The position numbers and the translations under genes are program-made. This document shows positions 8,236 through 16,567 of a stretch of 64,000 nucleotides of DNA, in pieces. How positions within the stretch are numbered: the first letter of the stretch is position 1; every line of letters starts with the position of its first letter. The notes under the pieces were generated by a model. That model searched no databases, was not told where the DNA came from, and saw only the letters and a program-made list of their open reading frames with translations. The stretch is from CAZPHU01 sp964586285 (lineage in GTDB: Bacteria; Fibrobacterota; Chitinivibrionia; Chitinivibrionales; CAYFVL01), in assembly GCA_964586285.1 (NCBI GenBank), contig CAZPHU010000003.1:1-64000 (forward strand), given 5' to 3'.

Positions 8236-9171
8236 ATGACAGAGAATTTTATTTGTGGCACTTTTGCCACGATGGTGCTCGTTGCGTCCATTTTTGCCGA
8301 TGTGACTGTAAATTCAAGTATTGCCCTTCAGGCAGGTAAAAAAAGCGAATCATCCACAGAAAGTACTGTGGATAAAAGCTTTATCCGTGGTGAGGTCAAA
8401 CTTGCGGCGGTAACGGAAAAAGATGTAAATGGACTCTTACATCTTCGACTACAAACAGATCTTTCCGAGTCCCGAGGTGTCCTAACACAGGTCCGTCAGG
8501 GTTATTTTACCATTCCACTACCGTTTATATCATCTCAGATAGGTCGATGGTATGAGATCTATTCGCCGGGAAAATACTTCGGTCCTTACCTTTTTGGAGT
8601 AAATCGATTGGGTTCCGGTTCATTTAAGACCAATTATACGGTTGTTGACGGCCTTATGCTTTCGATTCCGATACTCGAAAAAGCAAAAACCATCTTCCAT
8701 GCAGCCCTTTTACCTGAGACTTTCGATTTTGAAGATACATATGCCATGTTTCGCGTTTTTTCTCAACCATTTGATCAATTCTCCTTGAATTTGGCGACAA
8801 ATTTTCATATAGTCTCTGAGGATGATGGTGTTCATAGAATGGTTCTTACCTCCGAATATAGCGTCTTGGATAATTTATCCATTTTTGCCGAATACGCAAT
8901 TTTGGATTTATCCGAAGTCGGCGAAAATTCATGGATACTTGCAGGCATTGATTTGCCGACCGCCGGTATTCTCAATAGTCTAAGCGTGGAATTTGAAATC
9001 AAACAGGACAGATCGGAAGAATATGCGCCCGATTTCGCCTGGATGATCTTACTAGGCAAAAAATACAGAGGCATATCCTTTGACGTTGCGGGCGGAGCTG
9101 ATCCTCGTGGACTAGGTTCTGAAAATGCGGCTGATGTAGGCGGTTATATCCGGATTTCATCAAAATTCTAG
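8236..9171 (+). CDS. Predicted outer-membrane beta-barrel (porin-like) protein
   Basis: This 311-aa protein has an N-terminal signal peptide (about 1-22, ending IFA), alternating hydrophobic/polar strands throughout and a C-terminal Phe (RISSKF). These are hallmarks of an outer-membrane barrel. I do not recognise a named porin family. Its position between pstS and pstC suggests a channel for phosphate or phosphorylated compounds, which is inference from context only. AGGAG precedes the ATG, and a terminator separates it from pstS, so it may have its own promoter. Confidence 0.7.
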   Translation: MTENFICGTFATMVLVASIFADVTVNSSIALQAGKKSESSTESTVDKSFIRGEVKLAAVTEKDVNGLLHLRLQTDLSESRGVLTQVRQGYFTIPLPFISSQIGRWYEIYSPGKYFGPYLFGVNRLGSGSFKTNYTVVDGLMLSIPILEKAKTIFHAALLPETFDFEDTYAMFRVFSQPFDQFSLNLATNFHIVSEDDGVHRMVLTSEYSVLDNLSIFAEYAILDLSEVGENSWILAGIDLPTAGILNSLSVEFEIKQDRSEEYAPDFAWMILLGKKYRGISFDVAGGADPRGLGSENAADVGGYIRISSKF

Positions 9172-9231
9172 TTTTTTGACATACATCTTTATGTTCGCCT
9201 CGTTTTGAAATATTTTGTAAGATAGCACATT

Positions 9232-9267
9232 CTTAACATTCGCCTAATAATATCCGAATATTTATTA
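9232..9267 (+). promoter_or_regulatory. Predicted Pho box and -10 region upstream of pstC
   Basis: CTTAACA at 9232 and CCTAATA at 9243 are 11 bp apart. They are followed by TATTTATT at 9259, close to the spacing seen before pstS. This suggests a separate PhoB-dependent promoter for pstC-pstA-phoB-phoR-pstB-phoU, in addition to any readthrough from pstS. There are only two repeat units here, so it is weaker than the other two sites. Confidence 0.5.
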
Positions 9268-9354
9268 CTGATTTTAAATAGTTGCGGGCCTTATTATGAG
9301 CATATTGTTAGGACCTGCCTTATAGAAACCGGTTTTAAGAAAGTCTTGAATATT

Positions 9355-10311
9355 ATGGAAAAAAGTGGGACATACTCTCCTACTGCTACTGTCGAAGGAA
9401 TGAACGCATCCAAAGCCTCTAAACGTGTAAAACAGAAATTCGCCCTTGGTGAAAGTATCTTCAATAAGACCCTGACAGGTTCTGCATGGTTGATGCTTTT
9501 CTTGTTGGGTGGGATATTTGTTACTCTTCTGTGGGGTTCTCGACTATCCCTTTCTCAGTTTGGATTTGGGTTTCTGATTTCTGAAGAATGGAATCCCGTT
9601 AATTCAGAATTTGGTGCCCTTCCATTTATAATTGGTACTCTGATAACTTCTTTCCTTGCGGTAGTTATCTCTATTCCTTTCTCTATTGCGATAGCTCTTT
9701 TTCTGGGTGAGTATTACAAAAGAGGACCTATATCCAATCTCCTTCGTAGTATGATAGAACTTCTTGCCGGTATACCTTCGGTAATATACGGATTTTGGGC
9801 ACTGTTTTTTTTGGTACCTATCATCCGCGAGTTTCAGATGATGATTGGAGTGCCGCCTTATGGGGTAGGAATTCTGAGTGCTTCCATCATTCTGGCCATA
9901 ATGGTCATTCCATATTCGGCATCGGTATCTCGAGAAGTGATAAGTATGGTGCCTACAAGTCTCAAAGAAGCCGCCTATTCCCTTGGGTCTACTCGCTTTG
10001 AAGTTATAAAAGACATTGTCATCCCCTATGCCCGTTCCGGTATTGCAGCAGGTATCCTGCTTGCCCTTGGAAGAGCATTGGGGGAAACTATGGCTGTGAC
10101 AATGGTGATAGGTAATCGAAATGCAATCCCTGAAAGTCTTTTCGCTCCAGGCAATACGATGGCGAGTATTATTGCCAATGAATTCACCGAGGCAACAGAG
10201 GCTATCTACCTTTCCGCTCTTATGGAAATAGGCCTTGTACTATTTGTCATATCCATGATCATTAACATAATTGGTAAGTTGGTAATTCATCGTTTTGACA
10301 AAGTAAATTAA
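9355..10311 (+). CDS. pstC: Phosphate ABC transporter permease PstC
   Basis: A 318-aa inner-membrane permease with six predicted membrane helices after a roughly 40-residue cytoplasmic N-terminus. The BPD_transp_1 domain carries the ATPase-docking EAA-type loop (LKEAAYSLGSTRFEVIKDIV) and the PstC-typical GIPSVIYGFWALFFLVP. ATG 9355 is the first ATG; an in-frame TTG at 9346 is also possible because neither has a strong ribosome-binding site. It forms the channel with PstA. Confidence 0.94.
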   Translation: MEKSGTYSPTATVEGMNASKASKRVKQKFALGESIFNKTLTGSAWLMLFLLGGIFVTLLWGSRLSLSQFGFGFLISEEWNPVNSEFGALPFIIGTLITSFLAVVISIPFSIAIALFLGEYYKRGPISNLLRSMIELLAGIPSVIYGFWALFFLVPIIREFQMMIGVPPYGVGILSASIILAIMVIPYSASVSREVISMVPTSLKEAAYSLGSTRFEVIKDIVIPYARSGIAAGILLALGRALGETMAVTMVIGNRNAIPESLFAPGNTMASIIANEFTEATEAIYLSALMEIGLVLFVISMIINIIGKLVIHRFDKVN

Positions 10312-10321
10312 CGGATAAAAC

Positions 10322-11221
10322 ATGAAAAAGTCCAAAGAGAAATCTATAAACGAACAAGACGCTCAACATAGGTCAAAGGCCATCCGGCGTGTTCGGATCA
10401 GGCGTAACTGGGATTACGTCTTCTATTCATTGGTTTTAATCTTCTGTATACTGGCCATTCTGCCTCTGTTTTTGATATTCTTCAATATCGCCCGTCAGGG
10501 AATAAGCACAATAAACTGGAACTTTTTTGTAAGCCTCCCTAAACCAGTCGGGGAGATTGGCGGAGGGATTGCCAATGCGATCAGCGGATCGGCAATGCTT
10601 GTGGGTATGGCATGTATTTTCGCCCTGCCTATAGGAGTTGCTGTTGGAGTTTATCTTGCTGAGATTAGAAATAAGTTCAGTCATGCGGTACGATTGTCAA
10701 TGGAGGTTTTACAGGGAATACCATCGATTGTAATTGGTATAGTTGCATATCTTTGGGTAGTTCGTCCGATGGGCGGTTTTTCCGCTTTCTCAGGCTCTAT
10801 CGCTTTGGCCATAATGATGCTTCCGGTTGTCGTACGCACGACAGAAGAAACGCTTCGTCTAATACCTGCTTCACTTAAAGAAGCGTCCCTGGCACTTGGT
10901 GCACCGTATTATCTGACGGTGCTGCGGGTCGTACTACCCGCCGGATTGAGCGGTATTGTAACCGGTGTACTCATAAGCATTGCACGAATTGCCGGAGAAA
11001 CAGCTCCCCTTCTGTTTACCGCGTTTGGAAATCCACATATGAATTTGGATCCAATGAAACCGGTGCATTCACTGCCGCTTATCATATTCAACTATGCTAT
11101 CAGTCCATATGAAGATTGGCATTCTCTGGCATGGGGAGCATCGTTTGTGCTTATCGTTTTTGTTTTTTGCCTTAATCTTCTTTCAAAATTAATAGCTCGT
11201 CGATGGTCTGTTGAGTTCTAG
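10322..11221 (+). CDS. pstA: Phosphate ABC transporter permease PstA
   Basis: A 299-aa permease with a basic N-terminal tail and six membrane segments. The PstA motifs GIPSIVIGIVAY and the EAA loop LKEASLALGAPYYLTVLRVV are present. It starts 10 nt after pstC and pairs with it to form the transmembrane pore driven by PstB. The length fits the family. Confidence 0.95.
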   Translation: MKKSKEKSINEQDAQHRSKAIRRVRIRRNWDYVFYSLVLIFCILAILPLFLIFFNIARQGISTINWNFFVSLPKPVGEIGGGIANAISGSAMLVGMACIFALPIGVAVGVYLAEIRNKFSHAVRLSMEVLQGIPSIVIGIVAYLWVVRPMGGFSAFSGSIALAIMMLPVVVRTTEETLRLIPASLKEASLALGAPYYLTVLRVVLPAGLSGIVTGVLISIARIAGETAPLLFTAFGNPHMNLDPMKPVHSLPLIIFNYAISPYEDWHSLAWGASFVLIVFVFCLNLLSKLIARRWSVEF

Positions 11222-11245
11222 TTATCGATAGGAGAGTATTTAGTA

Positions 11246-11929
11246 ATGAAACATTCGGTATTTATTGTCGAAGATGAAGAAGATATATTGGAACTGGTTG
11301 CTTATAATCTGACCCGTGAAGGCTATCAGGTGCAGGGGTTTACAAGCGGCGAACAGGCACTTTCGCATTTGAGGACTCATAATACCGATTGCATCGTTCT
11401 GGATTTGATGCTGCCGGGCATGGACGGCCTGGAAGTATGCAAAACCATTCGAAATACTCCCGAGACCAAGAACATACCAATCGTGATGCTGACGGCAAAG
11501 GGTGAAGAGGCTGATATTGTTACCGGTTTGGAACTTGGTGCCGATGATTACATCGTAAAACCATTTAGTCCTCGTATTTTGATCGCAAGGGTTAGAGCCG
11601 TTCTTCGTCGCAGACAACGTACAATCGCAGACGAAAGGCATCCAATCAGAATAAACAATTTGGAAATACACCCGGGTAGACACGAGGTTTTAATTAACAA
11701 CGAACCTATTCAGTTGACTTCTTCGGAATTCAGAGCCTTGCATTACCTGGCAGGCAAGCCGGGATGGGTATTTACAAGATACCAAATTGTAGAAGCCGTT
11801 CATGGGAGTAATTACCCGGTTACAGACAGAAGCGTAGATGTTCTTATCGTAGGATTGAGAAAAAAACTTGGCGATGCCGGGGGGCATATCGAAACCGTTC
11901 GCGGTATAGGCTATCGCTTTAAGGAGTAG
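11246..11929 (+). CDS. phoB: Phosphate regulon response regulator PhoB
   Basis: A 227-aa OmpR-family regulator. The receiver domain (1-120) has acidic residues EDEED near the N-terminus, the phospho-acceptor Asp53 in VLDLMLPGMDG, and the Lys of IVKPFSP. The C-terminal winged helix (about 135-227) contains the LTSSEFRALHYLA and RSVDVLIVGLRKKLG segments. It presumably binds the 11-bp phased repeats upstream of the TonB operon, pstS and pstC. AGGAG precedes the ATG. Confidence 0.93.
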   Translation: MKHSVFIVEDEEDILELVAYNLTREGYQVQGFTSGEQALSHLRTHNTDCIVLDLMLPGMDGLEVCKTIRNTPETKNIPIVMLTAKGEEADIVTGLELGADDYIVKPFSPRILIARVRAVLRRRQRTIADERHPIRINNLEIHPGRHEVLINNEPIQLTSSEFRALHYLAGKPGWVFTRYQIVEAVHGSNYPVTDRSVDVLIVGLRKKLGDAGGHIETVRGIGYRFKE

Positions 11930-11938
11930 TATATACAC

Positions 11939-13744
11939 ATGCAAAAAAAGCCGTTTTTCTGGCATATCTTTCCCTCATTTCTTCTAATTACAATAATCGC
12001 AAGCGCTGCAATAGTTATATATGCCAATCATGCTTTGCGCTCTCTACTATATGAGCGAACAGTGGATGATTTAAAAACACGTGCCTACCTTCTAAAGCAC
12101 CAACTGCAACAGGCCCGTGCCGACAGTCTTATAGATATTGATTCGGTTGCTAAATTTATAGGTGCGCGAACAAACACCAGAATCACAATGATTCTCCCAT
12201 CAGGAAAAGTTGTTGCCGATTCCGATGAAAACCCGGCGTTAATGGATAATCATGCGGACCGGCCGGAAATCCGTCAAGCGCTTTCAGGAGACACCGGTGT
12301 AGCGACTCGTTTCAGTGCTACATTGTCACATGATTTAGTGTATGTAGCTATTCCCATAATGCAAATTGATCATCTGTCGGGCGTCCTTCGCGTTTCGTTA
12401 CCCGTTTTTGATATAACAGAAGCGATATCAGGAACTTTTTCACGAATACTTATTACCGGCTCTATTGTTGTTATTCTCTCAGTGCTTGCAAGTATTGCCC
12501 TTTCCAGACGCCTGAGTCGTCCGCTGGAGGAATTACGTATGGGGGCGCAAAAATTCGCTCGCGGAGATCTGACAATGCGGCTTGCCACTCCGGATACACT
12601 CGAAAGTGCTCAGCTTGCCGAAGCCATGAATACAATGGCCCAGCAACTTGACGAACGAATTCGGACTATTACTCGCCAGCGAAATGAACAGGATGCGATA
12701 CTTGCCGCCATGGTGGAAGGGGTTATAGCCATCGACAATGAGGAGCATATAATCACCGTGAACGACGCGGCCGCAAACATGCTCGGTAAAGAACCAATAG
12801 ATATCGTCCAACGATGGATTCAGGAAGCCATTCTTGATATTGGTTTACAACGTTTCATTCAATCACTATTAAAGGAGCGTATTCCCCGCGAACAGGAAAT
12901 CACCCTGTTTCAAAATGGTAAAGAGCGGGATTTGCAAGTAAATGGAACCATGCTAAAGGGGTCGCGCGGCAGTATCAAAGGAGTACTTGTAGTTCTTCAT
13001 GACGTTACCACTCTTAAACGCCTTCAGAACATTCGTAAAGATTTCGTAGCCAACGTTTCTCATGAGCTGCGAACTCCCCTGACATCAATAAAGGGCTTCG
13101 TTGAAACTCTTTTGGACGGCACAATGAATGAACCCAAGCAACTAGAGCGCTTTCTCACCATCATAGCAAACCATGTTAACAGACTTAATGCGATTATTGA
13201 GGATCTGATGACGCTAAGCCGCCTCGAAAAGGGTAAAGTTGATGAGAAGGTAACGTTACAGCCGACTAAATTAGATCCGATCATTTGTGATGCCGTTGAC
13301 GTTTGTTCCGCTAAAGCTGCTCAGAGTAAAATTACAATAGGTATAGAAGGTGAAAAAGGGCTAACCGCCCGGTGTAATGCGTCTCTTTTCGAACAGGCGA
13401 TTATTAATTTAGTGGATAACGCTGTGAAATACAGCCCTCCCGACAGTCATGTCAAAATTACCTGCACTCGCAAAAATGGGGAAATAGGCATTTCGGTCAT
13501 TGACCAGGGACACGGCATTGAGGCCCAGCATTTGCCACGTCTTTTCGAGCGTTTTTACCGAATCGATAAAGCCCGAAGTCGAAAAATGGGCGGTACCGGA
13601 CTTGGGCTTGCAATAGTTAAGCATATTATGCATGTTCACCACGGCTCAATTACAGTCGAAAGTGAATTAGGAAAAGGATCAATATTTACATTGCTTTTGC
13701 CGACCGGCACGGAGTTAAAAAGCATGATTAAGGAGAGTGCATGA
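11939..13744 (+). CDS. phoR: Phosphate regulon sensor histidine kinase PhoR
   Basis: A 601-aa membrane kinase. Two membrane helices (about 10-30 and 160-185) flank a periplasmic sensor loop. A HAMP region (about 185-240), a PAS domain (about 245-355), HisKA with His375 in the SHELRTPLTS motif and a HATPase domain with the N box (NLVDNAVKYSP) and GTGLGLAIVKHI follow. The large periplasmic sensor domain differs from the short form in enteric bacteria and resembles the Gram-positive PhoR layout. It overlaps pstB by four bases. It should phosphorylate the adjacent PhoB. Confidence 0.92.
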   Translation: MQKKPFFWHIFPSFLLITIIASAAIVIYANHALRSLLYERTVDDLKTRAYLLKHQLQQARADSLIDIDSVAKFIGARTNTRITMILPSGKVVADSDENPALMDNHADRPEIRQALSGDTGVATRFSATLSHDLVYVAIPIMQIDHLSGVLRVSLPVFDITEAISGTFSRILITGSIVVILSVLASIALSRRLSRPLEELRMGAQKFARGDLTMRLATPDTLESAQLAEAMNTMAQQLDERIRTITRQRNEQDAILAAMVEGVIAIDNEEHIITVNDAAANMLGKEPIDIVQRWIQEAILDIGLQRFIQSLLKERIPREQEITLFQNGKERDLQVNGTMLKGSRGSIKGVLVVLHDVTTLKRLQNIRKDFVANVSHELRTPLTSIKGFVETLLDGTMNEPKQLERFLTIIANHVNRLNAIIEDLMTLSRLEKGKVDEKVTLQPTKLDPIICDAVDVCSAKAAQSKITIGIEGEKGLTARCNASLFEQAIINLVDNAVKYSPPDSHVKITCTRKNGEIGISVIDQGHGIEAQHLPRLFERFYRIDKARSRKMGGTGLGLAIVKHIMHVHHGSITVESELGKGSIFTLLLPTGTELKSMIKESA

Positions 13745-14517
13745 GTGAAGAAAACATTAAAACAACTGTCAAAATAAGTACTAAAAATCTGGATTTCTTT
13801 TACGGTAATTCACAAGCTCTTTTCAACATTTCGCTTGACATGCCCGCAAATCGTGTTACCGCGCTTATAGGTCCGTCCGGGTGCGGCAAATCCACCTTTT
13901 TACGCGTACTGAACCGAATGAATGACATCATCGGCAATACACATGTAAAAGGAACGGTTCTTATTGACAATAAAAATATCTATGACGGTACTTCTGATGT
14001 TGTACTTTTACGTAAACGGATAGGTATGGTTTTTCAAAAGTCAACACCGTTTCCAAAATCTACATTCGACAACGTCGCATTCGGCCCTCGTATTCACGGT
14101 ATACGTAATAAGGCGCAGCTGGAGGAACTTGTCGAGAAAAGTTTGCGTAAGGCCGCACTCTGGGAAGAGGTTAAAGACAGATTGACCAAAAGTGCAATGG
14201 GTTTGTCCGGCGGCCAGCAGCAAAGACTTTGTATTGCGAGGGCGCTTGCTGTTGAACCGGAAATCCTTCTAATGGATGAACCAGCTTCGGCCCTTGACCC
14301 GCGATCAACCGCTCGTATAGAAGACCTGATTGCCGAATTGCGCGATGCTTATACAATAGTAATTGTAACCCATAATATGCAGCAGGCATCACGTGTTTCA
14401 GACATAACCGCATTCTTTTATGAAGGTAAAATGGTAGAAAGTGGATCAACCGAAAAGATTTTCACACACCCTAATAAAAAACAGACTGAAGATTATATCA
14501 CCGGACGTTTTGGATAG
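13741..14517 (+). CDS. pstB: Phosphate ABC transporter ATP-binding protein PstB
   Basis: A 258-aa ATPase with Walker A GPSGCGKSTF (about 45-54), a Q loop in GMVFQKSTPFPKS, the signature LSGGQQQRLCIARALA, Walker B ILLMDEPASALDP and a switch His in VTHNMQQA. The NRMNDII segment is typical of PstB. It energises PstCA and, with PhoU, connects transport state to PhoR signalling. The ATG overlaps the phoR stop in ATGA. Confidence 0.97.
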   Translation: MSEENIKTTVKISTKNLDFFYGNSQALFNISLDMPANRVTALIGPSGCGKSTFLRVLNRMNDIIGNTHVKGTVLIDNKNIYDGTSDVVLLRKRIGMVFQKSTPFPKSTFDNVAFGPRIHGIRNKAQLEELVEKSLRKAALWEEVKDRLTKSAMGLSGGQQQRLCIARALAVEPEILLMDEPASALDPRSTARIEDLIAELRDAYTIVIVTHNMQQASRVSDITAFFYEGKMVESGSTEKIFTHPNKKQTEDYITGRFG

Positions 14518-14562
14518 CTGGAAAATTAATTACTGACGCACGTTAAAGGGAGAGATGTTTAA

Positions 14563-15234
14563 ATGACTCTAATAATGCAAAAAGAAGTTGAAAAGTTGAA
14601 GAAGGCCTTGCTGACCTTATGCGCTCTTGTTGCAAAAAATGTATCTCAATCAGTTAAGGCAGTTCAACAGCGCGATGCGGACACTGCTTATACCGTCATG
14701 AAAAGTGACGCAGATATAGACAAAATGGAAATCGAAGTCGAGGAGGAGTGTCTGAAAATACTTGCCCTTCACCAACCCGTTGCAGTGGATCTAAGATTCA
14801 TCATTTCAGTAATGAAAATAAACAATGATTTAGAGAGAGTCGGAGATTTGGCTGTCAATATCGCGGAAAATGCAGTTGCTCTTTCAAAACTCAACAAATC
14901 AAGCTCCCCCTTCGACCTTTCCGGAATGAGCGAAATAGTGATCGATATGCTCAACAAGAGCATAGATGCTTTGATAAAAATGGATACCGGACTCGCCCGC
15001 CTGGTATGCTCAATGGATGACAGCGTTGACGCGATTAATCGTGTAATGTATACAAATGTCAAAAAATGTATTCTCTCCAGACCCGATGAAATTGACTGCC
15101 TTGTTCATTATCTTTCGATATCGCGTCATCTTGAACGAATCGGCGATCATGCTACCAACATATCAGAGGATATCATTTATATGAATAGCGGGGAAATTAT
15201 CAGACACAAACGGGGTGCAAATGAACCTGAATGA
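14563..15234 (+). CDS. phoU: Phosphate signalling protein PhoU
   Basis: A 223-aa helical protein with two PhoU repeats. Each carries the metal-binding motif (NNDLERVGDLAVNIAE near residues 87-102, and RHLERIGDHATNISED near 187-202). It is the last gene of the pst-pho operon. PhoU keeps PhoR in its inhibitory state when phosphate is plentiful. A GGGAGAG site precedes the ATG. Confidence 0.96.
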   Translation: MTLIMQKEVEKLKKALLTLCALVAKNVSQSVKAVQQRDADTAYTVMKSDADIDKMEIEVEEECLKILALHQPVAVDLRFIISVMKINNDLERVGDLAVNIAENAVALSKLNKSSSPFDLSGMSEIVIDMLNKSIDALIKMDTGLARLVCSMDDSVDAINRVMYTNVKKCILSRPDEIDCLVHYLSISRHLERIGDHATNISEDIIYMNSGEIIRHKRGANEPE

Positions 15235-15238
15235 GTTT

Positions 15239-15931
15239 TTATGAAAGACACAATCTGTTAAGCAACTTATATATTTCGGTGTTGGTTTCTTTACATAAAT
15301 GCAGTAATTTTTCGATTTCCTCCGCCGACTGTACATATTTGTCTTTCGTGAGTTCGCCGCCGCATTCGGAGATAATTTTTTTTACTCCGGTGGGAGTCAT
15401 TTCCAGATGAAACTGCATTGCTACTACACGATCTTCATAAGTAAAACATTGATTTTCGCATGCTGCACTTCTTGCCACATGCACACACCCTTTTGGTATT
15501 TCAAAAATTTCTCCGTGCCAATGAAAAACTGGAATAACCTCGGGTAATTCGACTAAACTTTGTGCGCCCAGCGATTCCTTCACTACATAAACAGGAAACC
15601 ACCCGATTTCTTTTCGAATATGTTTTCTTACCCTTGCCCCCATCACCGATGCTATCATTTGTGCTCCTAAACATATTCCCAGTATTTTTTTGCCTGAAAT
15701 AATCGCCTCTTCAATGAATTTCTTTTCATCTTTAAGCCACGGATAAGCATTCTCCTGGGAAACACTCATTGGCCCCCCCATAATTACAAGAAGCGAATAG
15801 CGGTGATCGGTCGGAAGAATATCTCCCGCATATTGTCTTGTAATGGTAAGGGAGAGGGAATTATTCGACGCCCACTGCTCAATAGCAGCGGGGCCTTCGA
15901 ATGGTACGTGTTTAATAACATGTATATGCAT
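15239..15931 (-). CDS. Class I glutamine amidotransferase-like protein
   Basis: A 230-aa stand-alone GATase1 domain of the GMP-synthase-like (COG0518) type. The nucleophile Cys is in ILGICLGAQMIA (near residue 86), the oxyanion region is MGGPMSVSQ, and the His-Glu pair is in AMQFHLEMTP (near residue 174). Such proteins hydrolyse glutamine or gamma-glutamyl compounds; the acceptor is not evident. It is convergent with phoU with only 4 nt between stops, and its start overlaps the tail of the amt pseudogene on the same strand. Confidence 0.88.
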   Translation of the reverse strand: MHIHVIKHVPFEGPAAIEQWASNNSLSLTITRQYAGDILPTDHRYSLLVIMGGPMSVSQENAYPWLKDEKKFIEEAIISGKKILGICLGAQMIASVMGARVRKHIRKEIGWFPVYVVKESLGAQSLVELPEVIPVFHWHGEIFEIPKGCVHVARSAACENQCFTYEDRVVAMQFHLEMTPTGVKKIISECGGELTKDKYVQSAEEIEKLLHLCKETNTEIYKLLNRLCLS

Positions 15932-16226
15932 TCAGAATTTCCTTGCTTCCGCGAGAGTTGTTGCTCTCTTTTAGTATTCTATCCCCAAAAGCTGCCGTCG
16001 AGATCGCAAACATAATGAATTTTTTTCCTGGAATACTTACGGCATTTTTAGAGCAACAAAATCCGGTCTCCACAAATGCAAACCCGGCATTCATGATGGA
16101 AACCAGGAAAGCTGCTACAAGAACCCAAAGGGTATCAACCATGTTTATCGTTGTCCCGTTCTGCGCCAAAACCACGCCTGTAAAAAAAACACTGAAAGGG
16201 AGCTACCTTTCGCGGCTAAATCTCAT
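15912..16226 (-). pseudogene. Ammonium transporter (Amt) N-terminal remnant
   Basis: On the minus strand an AGGAG site sits 7 nt before ATG 16226. The frame reads MRFSRER then an in-frame TAG at 16203-16205, then continues as a signal-peptide-like LPFSVFFTGVVLAQNG and the unmistakable Amt start MVDTLWVLVAAFLVSIMNAG and FVETGFCCSKNAV. Homology fades after about residue 65 (ISTAAFG), and the frame ends at 15912 without the remaining ten or so helices. The gene has both a nonsense codon and a large C-terminal deletion running into the amidotransferase. Intact Amt proteins are around 400 residues. Confidence 0.8.
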
Positions 16227-16567
16227 GCAGAATCTCCTGCTTGACACATAATCGTTTAATTTTTTGTTCAATACTGAACCGCCCCCCCATATTTGCAAGC
16301 AGTATACCAAATTACTTTCAGGGTCTCTTTATACTGTATCAACCTTTTTCTTTTTTCGGGAAGATACAAATTTGTGTTATCGCATCTTCTTGTTACAAAT
16401 ATGTGTCGTTTACTCGCAGGGCGGATTTGCCCCATTCAAAGAATTTACTGTTTTAAAACAGATATTTATGTGGCTTCATTTTTGCTTTTCAGGCGTTTAC
16501 GTGAAAAATCGTCTTAAGTTAAGACCTGAATTTCTCTTTACAATGTGGACTATATCCCGATATATAT
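16227..16567. other. Intergenic stretch between amt remnant and regulator gene
   Basis: A gap of 341 bp. Overlapping short frames exist on the plus strand, but they are rich in Phe, Cys and Tyr, have no ribosome-binding site and look like chance readings of AT-rich DNA. I see no terminator, riboswitch or sigma-54 site. It should hold the promoter of the regulator at 16568. Confidence 0.5.

Noticed and set aside
8254..8272. Sigma-54-like TGGCAC near the porin start
   Set aside because: TGGCAC is followed by TTTTGCC with the wrong spacing, and it lies within the coding region.
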